A stretch of DNA of 64,000 nt, taken from Borreliella valaisiana VS116. Lineage in GTDB: Bacteria > Spirochaetota > Spirochaetia > Borreliales > Borreliaceae. Where the stretch lies: positions 124,001 through 188,000 of the forward strand of contig NZ_ABCY02000001.1 in NCBI RefSeq assembly GCF_000170955.2. The letters are read 5' to 3'. Of the stretch, positions 37,704 to 47,229 are shown piece after piece (position 1 is the stretch's first letter; every line of letters starts with the position of its first letter). Below the pieces are notes generated by a model. The model had not been told where the DNA came from. It saw only the letters and a list, made by a program, of their open reading frames with translations, and made no database searches. Made by a program: the position numbers and the translations under genes.

Positions 37704-39296
37704 AGTACCTAAAGAGTCAAATTTTTGAAAATCTATTAAATTGCCCCTAGCATCATAAATCCACTTATAAATTGAAAATCCCCCAACATCATCTCTTAAT
37801 CTTAAATCCGGACCATGATTTGACTGTTTTGATATTTTTCCAAATTTATTGTACTCATATTTATAAACACTAACTCCATGAATATCGTCCTGCAATTGTC
37901 CTAAGCTGCCAAAATTTTTTTGGGAAATAAGCCTATTTTGTTTATCATATTCATATAAATATTCAAAAACAAAATTACAATCAGCAACCAAAACCCCATC
38001 CTTAGAAAAATTTTTCTTTGAAATCATATTGCCATTAGAATCGTAACTAAATTTATACTTTGAAACTCCTTCAAAATTATCTATTGGATTAACAAAATCC
38101 CCACCAAAATGTTCTTGAGCAATCAAAAATCCTTCTTTGTCGTAAGAGTACCTGTAAATCATCACACCTTTAACATCAGCTATTAAGTTAAAATTTTTAT
38201 CAAAAAAAATATTTTCTATTAGATAAAAGTTATCATCATATTTATAACTATAAATAGCAATTCCTTTGAAATTATCCATTATTTCATACTTTTCCTCATA
38301 AACAGTTGGAATATCTCTATTATAGTTTTTATTAATTTTATTACTATAGTTTATTATCCTTTTTTCATTATTTTGAATATAAAGAATGGTTTTCTTCATG
38401 GCATAACCGTTTTGACTGATTGTTAAATTATTATTATTGTCATAATTATATTCTTTATAATAACAATCTTTGTCTTTAAAATAATATTCATAACGATAGA
38501 TTGCTACATTATTTTCATCAGGAGTTAAGTTATTATTAATATCATAATTTAAAATCTCAATAACTTTTCCATCAACATCATAATGATATATTTTAGTAGC
38601 TACTGAGAATGGATTTGAAGCAACGTAAGCTGAATTATCAAGAAATTCCTCTTTAATAAGATTATGATTAGCATCATAAGTCAATCTAAACCCACAAGTA
38701 CCATTTTTTGATCTTACAATGTAACCATTCTCATCGTAATACAAAACCGTTTTAACAAATTTGCCATGATCATAAGTAATCTTTGTAAAATACACATTAT
38801 TTAAATCTTTAATTTGAATTCCTGACTCATTAAATCTGTAAACACTAAACTCTCTCTCATTATCGTATAAAAAATGATAATAAGAAACGTCATATCTATC
38901 CCTAACCATTTCATTGGATCTATTGTAATTAAAAATATTTTTAATCCTGCCATCACTCATGTACTCTATATGTTCAATGTAAACACCATTGTTATTTTTA
39001 AAAGCAAGTCCCCTATTTAAAAATATGCGCCTTTCACTGTGCCTGGATCTTTCTATTTTAATTTGGTTTGCATTAAAAAAAGAAGGCATTAAAATGCTAA
39101 GCTTACCAATATAATCAACTAAAATAAGATTATTATTGCGATCATAAGTAAATTTGTATCCATACTCTTCCTCAGACTCTTCTTTTGTAATCTCATATTT
39201 ACCTACTATGTTGTAATTAACAGAATAATCTGCAAACCTATAGTAAACTTCTTTTGAAAAAAGAGAAGCACTGACAAAAAATATTATAAATAACAT
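37695..39296 (-). CDS. exported protein with RHS/YD-like beta repeats, unknown function
   Basis: 533 residues from the ATG at 39296, which follows AAGGAA and begins a signal peptide MLFIIFFVSASLFS. The open frame extends to 39401, but that would run into the divergent small gene's ribosome-binding region. The mature protein is built of about ten repeats of 40-45 residues with the core Y-x-Y-D-x-x-x-N/G-x-L/I (e.g. YRYSYDKEGFLIAQEHF, YKFSYDSNGNMISKKNF, YLYEYDKQNRLISQKNF, YKWIYDARGNLIDFQKF). Such YD-type repeats form beta structures binding sugars or proteins. No toxin domain is present. Its 3' end overlaps alr. Orthologue of BB0161. Confidence 0.78.
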   Translation of the reverse strand: MLFIIFFVSASLFSKEVYYRFADYSVNYNIVGKYEITKEESEEEYGYKFTYDRNNNLILVDYIGKLSILMPSFFNANQIKIERSRHSERRIFLNRGLAFKNNNGVYIEHIEYMSDGRIKNIFNYNRSNEMVRDRYDVSYYHFLYDNEREFSVYRFNESGIQIKDLNNVYFTKITYDHGKFVKTVLYYDENGYIVRSKNGTCGFRLTYDANHNLIKEEFLDNSAYVASNPFSVATKIYHYDVDGKVIEILNYDINNNLTPDENNVAIYRYEYYFKDKDCYYKEYNYDNNNNLTISQNGYAMKKTILYIQNNEKRIINYSNKINKNYNRDIPTVYEEKYEIMDNFKGIAIYSYKYDDNFYLIENIFFDKNFNLIADVKGVMIYRYSYDKEGFLIAQEHFGGDFVNPIDNFEGVSKYKFSYDSNGNMISKKNFSKDGVLVADCNFVFEYLYEYDKQNRLISQKNFGSLGQLQDDIHGVSVYKYEYNKFGKISKQSNHGPDLRLRDDVGGFSIYKWIYDARGNLIDFQKFDSLGTLI

Positions 39297-39374
39297 GAAT
39301 AAATTCCTTGATAAATCAACTTTATTTTGATAGATTTTATTATACAATAAAAATCCATCAAAAGGAGCTTTAAA

Positions 39375-39542
39375 ATGGCAAAAATTTCTAAAAACGCGCA
39401 AAGAATGGGTTCAAAAGAACTAATAAGTCGATGGGGGGGAAAAATTGTAATGAAATCAAAATTTGAAAATGGAAAAATAAAACATTATGCAGAATGTCAA
39501 ACTTCAAAAAATACAGCAAGAAAGCCAAGGGATTTATTTTAA
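39375..39542 (+). CDS. small basic protein (55 aa), unknown function
   Basis: Sequence begins MAKISKNAQRMGSKELISRW and ends in ARKPRDLF. An excellent Shine-Dalgarno AAAAGGAG lies 8 bp before the ATG, and a perfect 10-bp hairpin starts in its last codons. It is strongly basic (11 Lys, 4 Arg), soluble, with one Cys and no signal, compatible with a nucleic-acid- or ribosome-binding role, which is inference only. It is a plus-strand gene inserted between two minus-strand genes. Probably B31 BB0162. Confidence 0.75.
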   Translation: MAKISKNAQRMGSKELISRWGGKIVMKSKFENGKIKHYAECQTSKNTARKPRDLF

Positions 39543-39553
39543 CAAATAAATCC
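39530..39553. terminator. bidirectional hairpin at the 39542/39569 convergence
   Basis: Perfect 10-bp inverted repeat GGATTTATTT / AAATAAATCC with loop TAAC, spanning the stop codon of the 55-aa gene. T-richness downstream is modest on both strands, so termination strength is uncertain. Confidence 0.45.
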
Positions 39554-39568
39554 ACTTACTTATAAACA

Positions 39569-41320
39569 CTATTTTTTTTGTATTCTATCCCCAAATTTGA
39601 CCCATGCTTCGTCTTGTTCCTGTTTTGTATAGTTCTTATTTACTGCCTGCTTAGGCGTTGTGCCTTTTTTGGGAAAAGAATTTCTAACTTGTGCTTTTAT
39701 TTCCTCTCTTTGTCTTCTAATTTTTTCCAATTGTCTTTTAACTCTTTCGTTTGAATCAAAAAGACCACTTCCACTTCTATTCAAACCAGCTCTAAAATCC
39801 AATCTGGATAAAGCCTCTTTATAACTTTGATGCTTACCTGTCAAAAACAAAACAATTCTTTTAAACAAACTCAAATCTTTATAAGCAGCATTCAAAAGTG
39901 AATACAAATCAAGTTTATATATTTTATATAAAGGTAGCAACTCATTACTATTCTTAAAATATTTCGCTGCTTCAACTTTAATTAAATCTTTAATATGAAC
40001 TTGAACACTTTGTGTTTTATAAATTCTTCTGTAATGAGAAACAATAAGGTCAAGAAATTTGACTTTATTTTTTAAACAATACTCGTTCATAATATACCGA
40101 GATACTACTAATCTATTGATAACTTCTTCTAAACCTTCTTCTGTGAAAATAGAAGAAGGATCATCTCCAAAACTAAGAATTTTAAATATCTTAACTCTCA
40201 ATTCACTATTAAGAAATTGTAAAACCTTTTCATATTCTTCTAGAAAAAATTCATATGCAAAAGGTTTGTACAAATAAAAATTTTCTTTTACTTGAAATAT
40301 TTTTGGCAAAATATCATGAATTTTAGATTCAAAGAAGTACGTATTAGCAACTAATAAAAAATTTTCAGGATCGTTTAGACCTTCAGAATAAACTTTTAGA
40401 ATACTAAAAAACTCTCCTGTATCAATTGGACCTTTCTTAAACTCCAAAGTCTTTTCAATTGCTTTTAAAGATTCATCAATTTTAATAGCTTCTACAGCCT
40501 TAAGCTCTTCTAAGTCTTTTTCATTTTTAATAAAAAGATTAAGAAAATCCAAAAAAACAAAATAATTTTTTGAAAAAGTGATTCCTTTCTTGCCAAGAAC
40601 TTCATCCTTAATTTCAATAATGCCAGAGAGAATCTTAGAAATAGCGCCAATAACATTCTTACCTTCTTCTAAAGCCCTTTCATAATCACCAAGCTTTAAT
40701 CCTTTTACTCTAACGAAAACATCTTTTACAATATTATTAGAAGCAATATTAAAAAATATCTTTTTAACAAACTCAATAAAATATAAAGCCCTGCTCGATG
40801 GAATTATTAATGATTTCCAAACCAATATTTCTTTCAGTTGTGATTTTATTTCAAAAAATTTGTAGTTAATATCTGAATCTGCAATAGCTATAAATTCATT
40901 TCGAAAAACCAATAAACTAGATTCTATATTCTTAACAGTAAGCAGAGAACTAAAAAGCTCTATTCCTATATAAGTTTTCAAAAATAAATCGTCAATAGAA
41001 TAATAATAAAAATCATAACTAGCTTCATCGGTCAAAATTATGCTATCTGGCAAAAATTCTCCATCCGTTGCTATTTTATTAGTAATTATTCCTCTTTTAA
41101 CTTCATAAAGTTTGCGAAATAAAAAATCAAGCTCCCCTTTTAAACCTCGTATTTTTACAGAATGCTCTTCTATAAAAGAAGAGTAATCTATGGCATCCTT
41201 TTTATAAGACAAAATCGTTTTCAAAATTGATTTTTGGGTATCAGAAGATATTCCTAATTGAGAAATTAAAATATCTACTTCTTTGCTACTCATATAAAAA
41301 ATTTCTGGTAATTTTTTCAT
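39569..41320 (-). CDS. large cytoplasmic protein of unknown function, spirochaete-specific
   Basis: 583 residues, no signal peptide or membrane helix. It is helix-rich and acidic in the middle, with a basic Arg/Lys/Gln-rich C-terminus (RVKRQLEKIRRQREEIKAQV, then FPKKGTTPKQAVNK) that looks like a short coiled coil plus disordered tail. The central part has repeated Leu/Phe-rich helices (VFVRVKGLKLGDYERALEEG; LDFLNLFIKNEKDLEELKAVEAI). I see no catalytic motif and recognise no family. It stands apart from its neighbours (81 bp after the exchanger gene). Orthologue of BB0163. Confidence 0.75.
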   Translation of the reverse strand: MKKLPEIFYMSSKEVDILISQLGISSDTQKSILKTILSYKKDAIDYSSFIEEHSVKIRGLKGELDFLFRKLYEVKRGIITNKIATDGEFLPDSIILTDEASYDFYYYSIDDLFLKTYIGIELFSSLLTVKNIESSLLVFRNEFIAIADSDINYKFFEIKSQLKEILVWKSLIIPSSRALYFIEFVKKIFFNIASNNIVKDVFVRVKGLKLGDYERALEEGKNVIGAISKILSGIIEIKDEVLGKKGITFSKNYFVFLDFLNLFIKNEKDLEELKAVEAIKIDESLKAIEKTLEFKKGPIDTGEFFSILKVYSEGLNDPENFLLVANTYFFESKIHDILPKIFQVKENFYLYKPFAYEFFLEEYEKVLQFLNSELRVKIFKILSFGDDPSSIFTEEGLEEVINRLVVSRYIMNEYCLKNKVKFLDLIVSHYRRIYKTQSVQVHIKDLIKVEAAKYFKNSNELLPLYKIYKLDLYSLLNAAYKDLSLFKRIVLFLTGKHQSYKEALSRLDFRAGLNRSGSGLFDSNERVKRQLEKIRRQREEIKAQVRNSFPKKGTTPKQAVNKNYTKQEQDEAWVKFGDRIQKK

Positions 41321-41401
41321 ATTGTTCCCTTATATTACATTAAAATAATAAAGCATATTACATAAAAATATATTAAACAAGCTAAAATTAAGATTACATA
41401 A

Positions 41402-42388
41402 TCAATAAAAGTTAAACAGCATTAAATTATACAAAATATATAAAAGCAGAAAAATTAAAGAAATACCTCTACTAAAAACTCCTTTAAATTTAACCACTAA
41501 GAATAAAACTAAAGTTATAAACACCATTATACTAAAATCTAAAATATAAATATCTTTCAATAAGATAGGACTGAAAAAACTACTACTAGCTAAAATAAAT
41601 CCAATATTAAAAATATTGCTACCAATAATATTCCCAAATGCAATGTCTGATTCTTTTTTAATTATTGCAAAAAGAGATACAACAAGCTCGGGAACACTTG
41701 TTCCAAAAGCCACAACTATAATCCCAATCAACTTTTCACTAACATTAAAAACATTATTAGCAATATAAAGAGCCCCATCCACTAATAATTTCGACCCCAA
41801 ATAAAGAAAATACATACTAATAAAAAAGCTTAACGTATTTAAAAATATGAAATTTAAACTCTGATTTAAATTGTTTGCACCTTCATGAAAAGAATTTTCA
41901 AAGCCAGCATGCGCTTTTTCTTCTTTATAAAAAAAGAACAGATAGGATAAAAACAAAATTAAAATACTCAATGAGCTGAAACGATTATAAGGTGTTGCAA
42001 AAAAAGAGTAAGATCTAAAATCAAATGAAAGCAACAAAAGAAGAAACATTAATAAAAACAAAAACATAAAAGAAAGTTTAAGTCTTTTATAATCTGCCTT
42101 AATTCTTAAAAAGAATCCTGCTAAAGGCAGAGCAAGTAACATATTAATAATATTACTGCCAATCACATTAGAAACAACAATTTCATTTTTACCCTTAAAA
42201 GCCGCCACTAAACTTGTAAAAAGCTCTGGAGCACTTGTTGAAAAAGATACTATTGTAACTCCTATTAAAAGTGTTGGAACTTTTAAATAATTAGCAATGC
42301 CAACTGAACTTTTTAAAAGTAAATCACCACCAAGATACAATAAAAAAATACCAAATCCTACATAAAAAAATTGAATTAAATGTTCCAA
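41402..42388 (-). CDS. Na+/Ca2+ exchanger-family cation antiporter
   Basis: 328 residues with about ten TM helices. Both alpha repeats of the CaCA superfamily are visible: GVTIVSFSTSAPELFTSLVAAFKG...VVSNVIGSNIINM (residues 43-85) and VVAFGTSVPELVVSLFAII...AFGNIIGSNIFNIGF in the second half. The acidic residues in the APEL/VPEL motifs bind the cation. The substrate (Ca2+, Mn2+ or other) cannot be deduced. SD AAAGGAG lies ahead of the ATG. The preceding minus-strand gene ends 27 bp upstream. Orthologue of BB0164. Confidence 0.9.
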   Translation of the reverse strand: MEHLIQFFYVGFGIFLLYLGGDLLLKSSVGIANYLKVPTLLIGVTIVSFSTSAPELFTSLVAAFKGKNEIVVSNVIGSNIINMLLALPLAGFFLRIKADYKRLKLSFMFLFLLMFLLLLLSFDFRSYSFFATPYNRFSSLSILILFLSYLFFFYKEEKAHAGFENSFHEGANNLNQSLNFIFLNTLSFFISMYFLYLGSKLLVDGALYIANNVFNVSEKLIGIIVVAFGTSVPELVVSLFAIIKKESDIAFGNIIGSNIFNIGFILASSSFFSPILLKDIYILDFSIMVFITLVLFLVVKFKGVFSRGISLIFLLLYILYNLMLFNFY

Positions 42389-42415
42389 ATAAATCTCCTT
42401 TACAAGAAACAGTAT

Positions 42416-44260
42416 TTAAAAAAAATCTAAATATTCTTTTAAACTACCTTTAACCATATAATAAACATTAGATGCGTTCCAAAGACTAAAGCCACTACTC
42501 AATGACTCTTTGACCCCTTTAAGCTGAAACTTTAAATACTTCAAATAAATCTCGTCATCCACAAACTTTTCTTTTCCCAACAAAAAAGCTTGTACATAAG
42601 GTCTAATGACAACCCCATCTAAAGAAAACATAAATGCTCTATCGCTTCCCTCTTTATAAATTCTATAAGCTCTTTTTGTATAATAAGAATTGCTCGACAA
42701 AAAATCATTAGTATAATGTGAAGGATAAAACATAGGGGATATAACGTCAACATAATCTGATAACATTGCAATATTTTGCCCAATACTATTAGTAGGAAAC
42801 CAACCATTGTACCCATAAATATCAACAGAAATAGGAATATGAAGCTGTTCTCTTGCCATAATCAAAAAAGATTCAAGAGCATCAACGGGTTGCATCTCAT
42901 ACTTATTTATTCTTGAAGTTGCAAGAGATACAGGACCATCTGATGGGAATCTAATATAATCGAATTGTATTTCATTAACTCCAAAAGATTGTATTTCTTT
43001 TGCAATAGAAATGTTGTACTCCCAAGTAGAAGGAGAAAAAATATCTACCCAATGCTCTACTTGCACATGTTTTACAAGACCGTTAGAATCAACGTTTTTA
43101 ATAAAATGGGCCCAAGGTTTATTGGTCCTTTTATTCCAAAGAGCATGCTTAAAATTGTCATAATGATACAATTTTGCATCTTTAAATACAACACATCTAG
43201 CAATAACATAAATTCCAAGTTCTCTAGCTTTTTTAAGGATATAAGAAACATCAATCAAGTTTTTAGAAGATCCCAACTTATTGGGCAAAGAAAGTTTACT
43301 AGAATAAGTTAAATTACCATTATCATCTTTAAAATCAATTACAACAGCGTTCATACCTGAATCTTTAATAAATTTAAATCTTTTATCAACTGCCTTGTTA
43401 TTACGCAATGTATATGCTGTTAAATAAATAGACCCTTTATTTTTAGCAAGCTGCATCCTTTGTGATTTTTCAAAAAAATCTTGATCTTGTAAAGATAATT
43501 TTCCAATAAATACCCATTGCCCATTAAAATAAGAATAAAAATGATTGTCATACGTTCTCACCAAAATTTTTTCCATATTCTTGCTAGACAAATCTAAAAT
43601 ACGTATTATTTGTTTTTTAAAAGGAAAAGAAATTTTTTTCATAAATCCACTTTTTTGACTAATTAAAAAAATATCTCCATAAACTCCAGAAGAAAAATAT
43701 AAATTATTTATATCTTCTTTTGAAAATTCAACAGCACTAATAATGTCGTAATACCCTGCACCTAAATAAATTTGTGGAATCAAACTATTTAAATTTTTAA
43801 AACTAACAGCTCCATTAACACTAATATAAATGCCATGAATCGCAGTTCCAATAGCAATACGCTTATACTCTCCTTGAGAAAAGGCACTTGATGTAATATA
43901 TGCACTACTGTTAAATTTGTTAATTCCCACTAATTTTCTAAAATTTTTTGAATAATCATAAGAAACGTATAGATTATTGCTTGTAGTCAACAATGAATTT
44001 GAAGAATAAACATCTTCATAAATAGAAGTAATTCGACTAGGAGCAGGCTTATGAAAAGGGTAAATCCACCTGGAATCTATCCCGTTAACTTGAACTTTAG
44101 TTATTTTTCCATTAATGTTTTTACTCAAAAATCCTTTATGGACAAAAAATAAACTATATTTTTTAAAAAATTCTTCATCAGTTAATGCATATGTACTAAA
44201 AACTTTAAAAACAAAAAAGGAGAAAATAACTATCCAATAGATAAAAATTTTCATATACAT
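42416..44260 (-). CDS. exported glycoside-hydrolase-like protein (DUF4015-type TIM barrel)
   Basis: About 614 residues. I start at the ATG at 44260 (MYMKIF; 44254 is also possible), which gives a signal peptide FIYWIVIFSFFVFKVFSTYA; the frame opens further upstream with TTG. Residues about 70-280 look like a beta-propeller or sensor region (YVSYDYSKNFRKLVGINKF). The C-terminal half is the putative glycosidase: FKFIKDSGMNAVVIDFKDDNGNLTYSS, ARELGIYVIARCVVFKD, GVNEIQFDYIRFPSDGP, and SVDIYGYNGW. Acidic residues in DFKDD and FDYIRFP are candidates for catalysis. Substrate unknown; extracytoplasmic. Orthologue of BB0165. Confidence 0.82.
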   Translation of the reverse strand: MYMKIFIYWIVIFSFFVFKVFSTYALTDEEFFKKYSLFFVHKGFLSKNINGKITKVQVNGIDSRWIYPFHKPAPSRITSIYEDVYSSNSLLTTSNNLYVSYDYSKNFRKLVGINKFNSSAYITSSAFSQGEYKRIAIGTAIHGIYISVNGAVSFKNLNSLIPQIYLGAGYYDIISAVEFSKEDINNLYFSSGVYGDIFLISQKSGFMKKISFPFKKQIIRILDLSSKNMEKILVRTYDNHFYSYFNGQWVFIGKLSLQDQDFFEKSQRMQLAKNKGSIYLTAYTLRNNKAVDKRFKFIKDSGMNAVVIDFKDDNGNLTYSSKLSLPNKLGSSKNLIDVSYILKKARELGIYVIARCVVFKDAKLYHYDNFKHALWNKRTNKPWAHFIKNVDSNGLVKHVQVEHWVDIFSPSTWEYNISIAKEIQSFGVNEIQFDYIRFPSDGPVSLATSRINKYEMQPVDALESFLIMAREQLHIPISVDIYGYNGWFPTNSIGQNIAMLSDYVDVISPMFYPSHYTNDFLSSNSYYTKRAYRIYKEGSDRAFMFSLDGVVIRPYVQAFLLGKEKFVDDEIYLKYLKFQLKGVKESLSSGFSLWNASNVYYMVKGSLKEYLDFF

Positions 44261-44380
44261 TAATATATGATACTTGCAAATCAAAAAATATTAAATAATA
44301 ATGATTTTTATTTGAAAAATTGAATCTCAATTAAATTCAAAAATGTTGAAATTTTATAACATAATTTCCTCTTAAAAATC

Positions 44381-45907
44381 TTAAGCTCTGCCATAAAGCC
44401 TTGTAATAAAACTTATATTTTTACTCAAAGTAGTATCTAAATCACTTTCTAATAATCTAAAAATCCAACTATTTAAAGTGCTTTTTGGGGGTTTTGTCCT
44501 AAATTCATCTCTTACTCCTAAATTAATATAATCTTGCATTGGTACTATTACATTGTCAGAAACACTGCTCATAACACTTCTTATCATGTCCCAAACAACA
44601 AAATCTTCATTTGTATTTAAATAATCAAAAATATACTTTTTATGCAAATCATCTAAAGAGTCAACAAATTCTCGTATTGTATCATTATCATTAATTCCTG
44701 TGTAAACTATACAATTTTTAATATAATTATGAGGAAGATTCTGATTGCTCGAATCAAAATCAAAGGCAAACTTCATTATTCTCATTCCTGGAAAATTAAA
44801 AAAATCTCTTAGTCTTGAAACATCTTCAAGATCATCTTCAAAATCTTCAACCCAAATTTTTAAATCTTTAATTTCACTTAAAATAAAATTAAAAAAATCT
44901 CGTCCCGGTGACTTTACCCACAATCCATTAAAAGCATAAACCTCACCAACACTAACTTCCCAAGTAGAAACAAAACCTCTAAAATGATCAATTTTAATTA
45001 CATCTACATACTTTCTTAAAATCCCGATCCTTTTTACCCACCATTCATACTTAACTTTCTTTAAAACATTCCAGCTATAAGCTGGATTATCCCAAGCTTG
45101 CTCTTGTTCTAAAAAATAATTTGGAGAAATTCCTGCAACCTTATCTTTGCTTGCATCAAATCTCAACTTAAAATATTTTTGATGTGCCCAAACATCAGCA
45201 GAATCATACGCTATAAAAAGAGGTACGTTCATAACTAGCTCAATTCCCTTATCATTTGCATAGCGTTTTAAAGCTTGAAACTGTGAAAAAAAGAAATATT
45301 GCAATACCTCTTGTATTTTAATCTCTTTTGAAAGAATATTTCTCAATTTAAATAAGTCTTTTTCATTTCTTTTAAGAATTCCTCTATTAAAAAGCACATT
45401 AAAAGCATCCTTTGATTCTTTTAAAAAATATTCTTTAAATGCAACAAAACTTGCAAAATCTAAAAGCCAATAAGAAGACTTTTTTTTAAATTTTTCAAAA
45501 CTTCTAACCTCATCAACCGAAGCTCTATTAATAAAATTTAAAGCAGCTTCTTTAAGAAATTTATCTTTAAAGCTTAATTTTTTTAAATCAGAGTATCTAG
45601 TTTCATTTTCCTTTAAAAGATTCAAATCCGAATCTATAAATTTGTCAAGGGCTTCTAGATCAATATAATAAACATTGCCAGCAAAAGCCGAAAAAATTGA
45701 ATAAGGAGGGGATCTTGTAAAATCAATAGGAGAATAAGCAAACATTTGCCAATAACTTTGCGAAGATGCAAACAAAAAATCTATAAATTTATAAGCTCCC
45801 TTGCCCAAATCTCCAATGCCATATTTAGATGGCAAAGAGCTTATGTTAAGCAAAATACCGCTTTTTCTTTTTAAATTTAAATTAATCCTTATTTTTTTAT
45901 TTTTCAT
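44381..45907 (-). CDS. malQ: 4-alpha-glucanotransferase (amylomaltase, GH77)
   Basis: 508 residues. Typical GH77 features: KRKSGILLNISSLPSKYGIGDLG at the N-terminus, the nucleophile region DVIKIDHFRGFVSTWEV, the acid/base-region IWVEDFEDDLEDVSRLRDFFNFPGMRIMKFAF (in place of AEDLG), and YTGINDNDTIREF. It transfers glucan segments from one alpha-1,4-glucan to another. The residue usually Glu in AEDLG is represented by VEDFEDDL, so the acid/base Glu and Asp remain. It is divergent from the OmpA-like gene. Orthologue of BB0166. Confidence 0.94.
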   Translation of the reverse strand: MKNKKIRINLNLKRKSGILLNISSLPSKYGIGDLGKGAYKFIDFLFASSQSYWQMFAYSPIDFTRSPPYSIFSAFAGNVYYIDLEALDKFIDSDLNLLKENETRYSDLKKLSFKDKFLKEAALNFINRASVDEVRSFEKFKKKSSYWLLDFASFVAFKEYFLKESKDAFNVLFNRGILKRNEKDLFKLRNILSKEIKIQEVLQYFFFSQFQALKRYANDKGIELVMNVPLFIAYDSADVWAHQKYFKLRFDASKDKVAGISPNYFLEQEQAWDNPAYSWNVLKKVKYEWWVKRIGILRKYVDVIKIDHFRGFVSTWEVSVGEVYAFNGLWVKSPGRDFFNFILSEIKDLKIWVEDFEDDLEDVSRLRDFFNFPGMRIMKFAFDFDSSNQNLPHNYIKNCIVYTGINDNDTIREFVDSLDDLHKKYIFDYLNTNEDFVVWDMIRSVMSSVSDNVIVPMQDYINLGVRDEFRTKPPKSTLNSWIFRLLESDLDTTLSKNISFITRLYGRA

Positions 45908-46048
45908 ATAAAACCTCTATTAATTAATAATTTAAAACAATTGCTCGCTGTGCTATAAATTATAATCAATATCAGATAAGAACAAAATATAAAATAGCAA
46001 TTTTAAGAAAAATTTATAAATTAAATACTTTTATGATAGAATCTATTA

Positions 46049-47218
46049 ATGGGTACCAAAGCAGCTATGCCATTGTTGCTATTATTTTTAGTTCAAAACT
46101 TAGCTTTGTCTTCTGAAATGTTTGCATTTAAATACATTAAAGGTGCAAAGTTTAGATTAGAAGGTACAGATAATCAAGAAATACATTTCAACGGTCATTA
46201 TAATTCAAATTCTACAACCAATATTCAAATTTCAAGCGAAATAAAAGACACACAAGAAAACTTTGCAAAAATTAAAGCTTTTTTTAGAATCTTAAAAAGA
46301 GAAAATATTAATGAACCTTACCTATTAAATGAAGAATTTGAAGAAACCTTCAGCGTAAATAAGCAAGGGGAATATATAATAGGAGCAAATCAAAAAAGAC
46401 CCTCTGTTAGAGGCATTCCAAGATTTCCAAAAACACCTATCAAAATAAATGAAAAATGGACATATCCTGCAGAAGAATATATAGAAGCGTCAAAAATAGA
46501 TAGAAGTATAAAAGATTTCGTTGTAAAATTTAATGTTAACTACGAATATAAAGGAAAAGAAGAGCATAACGGTAAACATTACCACATAATTTTCTCAAAT
46601 TATGAATCACAATACAATATAAAAAACATCTCTTTCTATCAAAAAGTAAACCAAAAAATTTATTTTGATAATGAAATTGGCAATACATATAAATACAACG
46701 ATGAATATACATTTGAAATAACACAGAACAACAACCAACATTTTAAAATGATTGGAAACTCCTTTGGAAGAGTAGTTTCAATTGAACTTCCAAATGATAA
46801 TTTCATTGAAACTGAAGTTGAACATTACCTCCAAGAAAAACAAATAAAATCTATTAACGTTGAAAAAAATAATAAGGGAATTAATTTAAGTTTTGATATT
46901 GAATTTTATCCTGACTCATTCCAAATACTGCAAAAAGAATATAAAAAACTTGACATTATAGCCGAGCTTCTTGAAAAATTTAAAAAAAATAACCTGCTAA
47001 TAGAAGGACATACTGAACACTTTGGATTGGAAGAAGAGATGCACGAACTCTCTGAAAAAAGGGCTCGTGCAATTGGAAATTATTTGATAAAAATGAGAGT
47101 AAAAAACAAAGACCAAATACTATTTAAAGGATGGGGATCTAAAAAACCAAAATATCCTAAATCGTCCCCATTAAAGGCTAAAAATAGACGAGTAGAAATT
47201 ACAATATTAAATAACTAG
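46049..47218 (+). CDS. OmpA-family (Tpn50-like) exported protein
   Basis: 389 residues. N-terminal hydrophobic signal MPLLLLFLVQNLALSS with ATGs at 46049 and 46067. The C-terminal ~110 residues are an OmpA peptidoglycan-binding domain: FDIEFYPDSFQILQKEYKKL, LLIEGHTEHFG, LSEKRARAIGNYLI and KAKNRRVEITI, including the Asp/Arg-type contact residues for diaminopimelate or ornithine peptides. The N-terminal part is beta-rich with unknown role. It matches the Treponema Tpn50-like family and would tether envelope layers. No strong SD; a TATGAT box at 46032-46037 lies very near the first ATG. Orthologue of BB0167. Confidence 0.87.
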   Translation: MGTKAAMPLLLLFLVQNLALSSEMFAFKYIKGAKFRLEGTDNQEIHFNGHYNSNSTTNIQISSEIKDTQENFAKIKAFFRILKRENINEPYLLNEEFEETFSVNKQGEYIIGANQKRPSVRGIPRFPKTPIKINEKWTYPAEEYIEASKIDRSIKDFVVKFNVNYEYKGKEEHNGKHYHIIFSNYESQYNIKNISFYQKVNQKIYFDNEIGNTYKYNDEYTFEITQNNNQHFKMIGNSFGRVVSIELPNDNFIETEVEHYLQEKQIKSINVEKNNKGINLSFDIEFYPDSFQILQKEYKKLDIIAELLEKFKKNNLLIEGHTEHFGLEEEMHELSEKRARAIGNYLIKMRVKNKDQILFKGWGSKKPKYPKSSPLKAKNRRVEITILNN

Positions 47219-47229
47219 CTTAAGATGTA

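Noticed and set aside
39297..39401. 35-residue N-terminal extension of the YD-repeat protein
   Set aside because: It would run into the 55-aa gene's Shine-Dalgarno and start; ATG at 39296 has AAGGAA and begins a signal peptide.
42965..43312. 115-codon plus-strand ORF inside the glycosidase-like gene
   Set aside because: Antisense shadow; the minus-strand protein has clear motifs through the same stretch.
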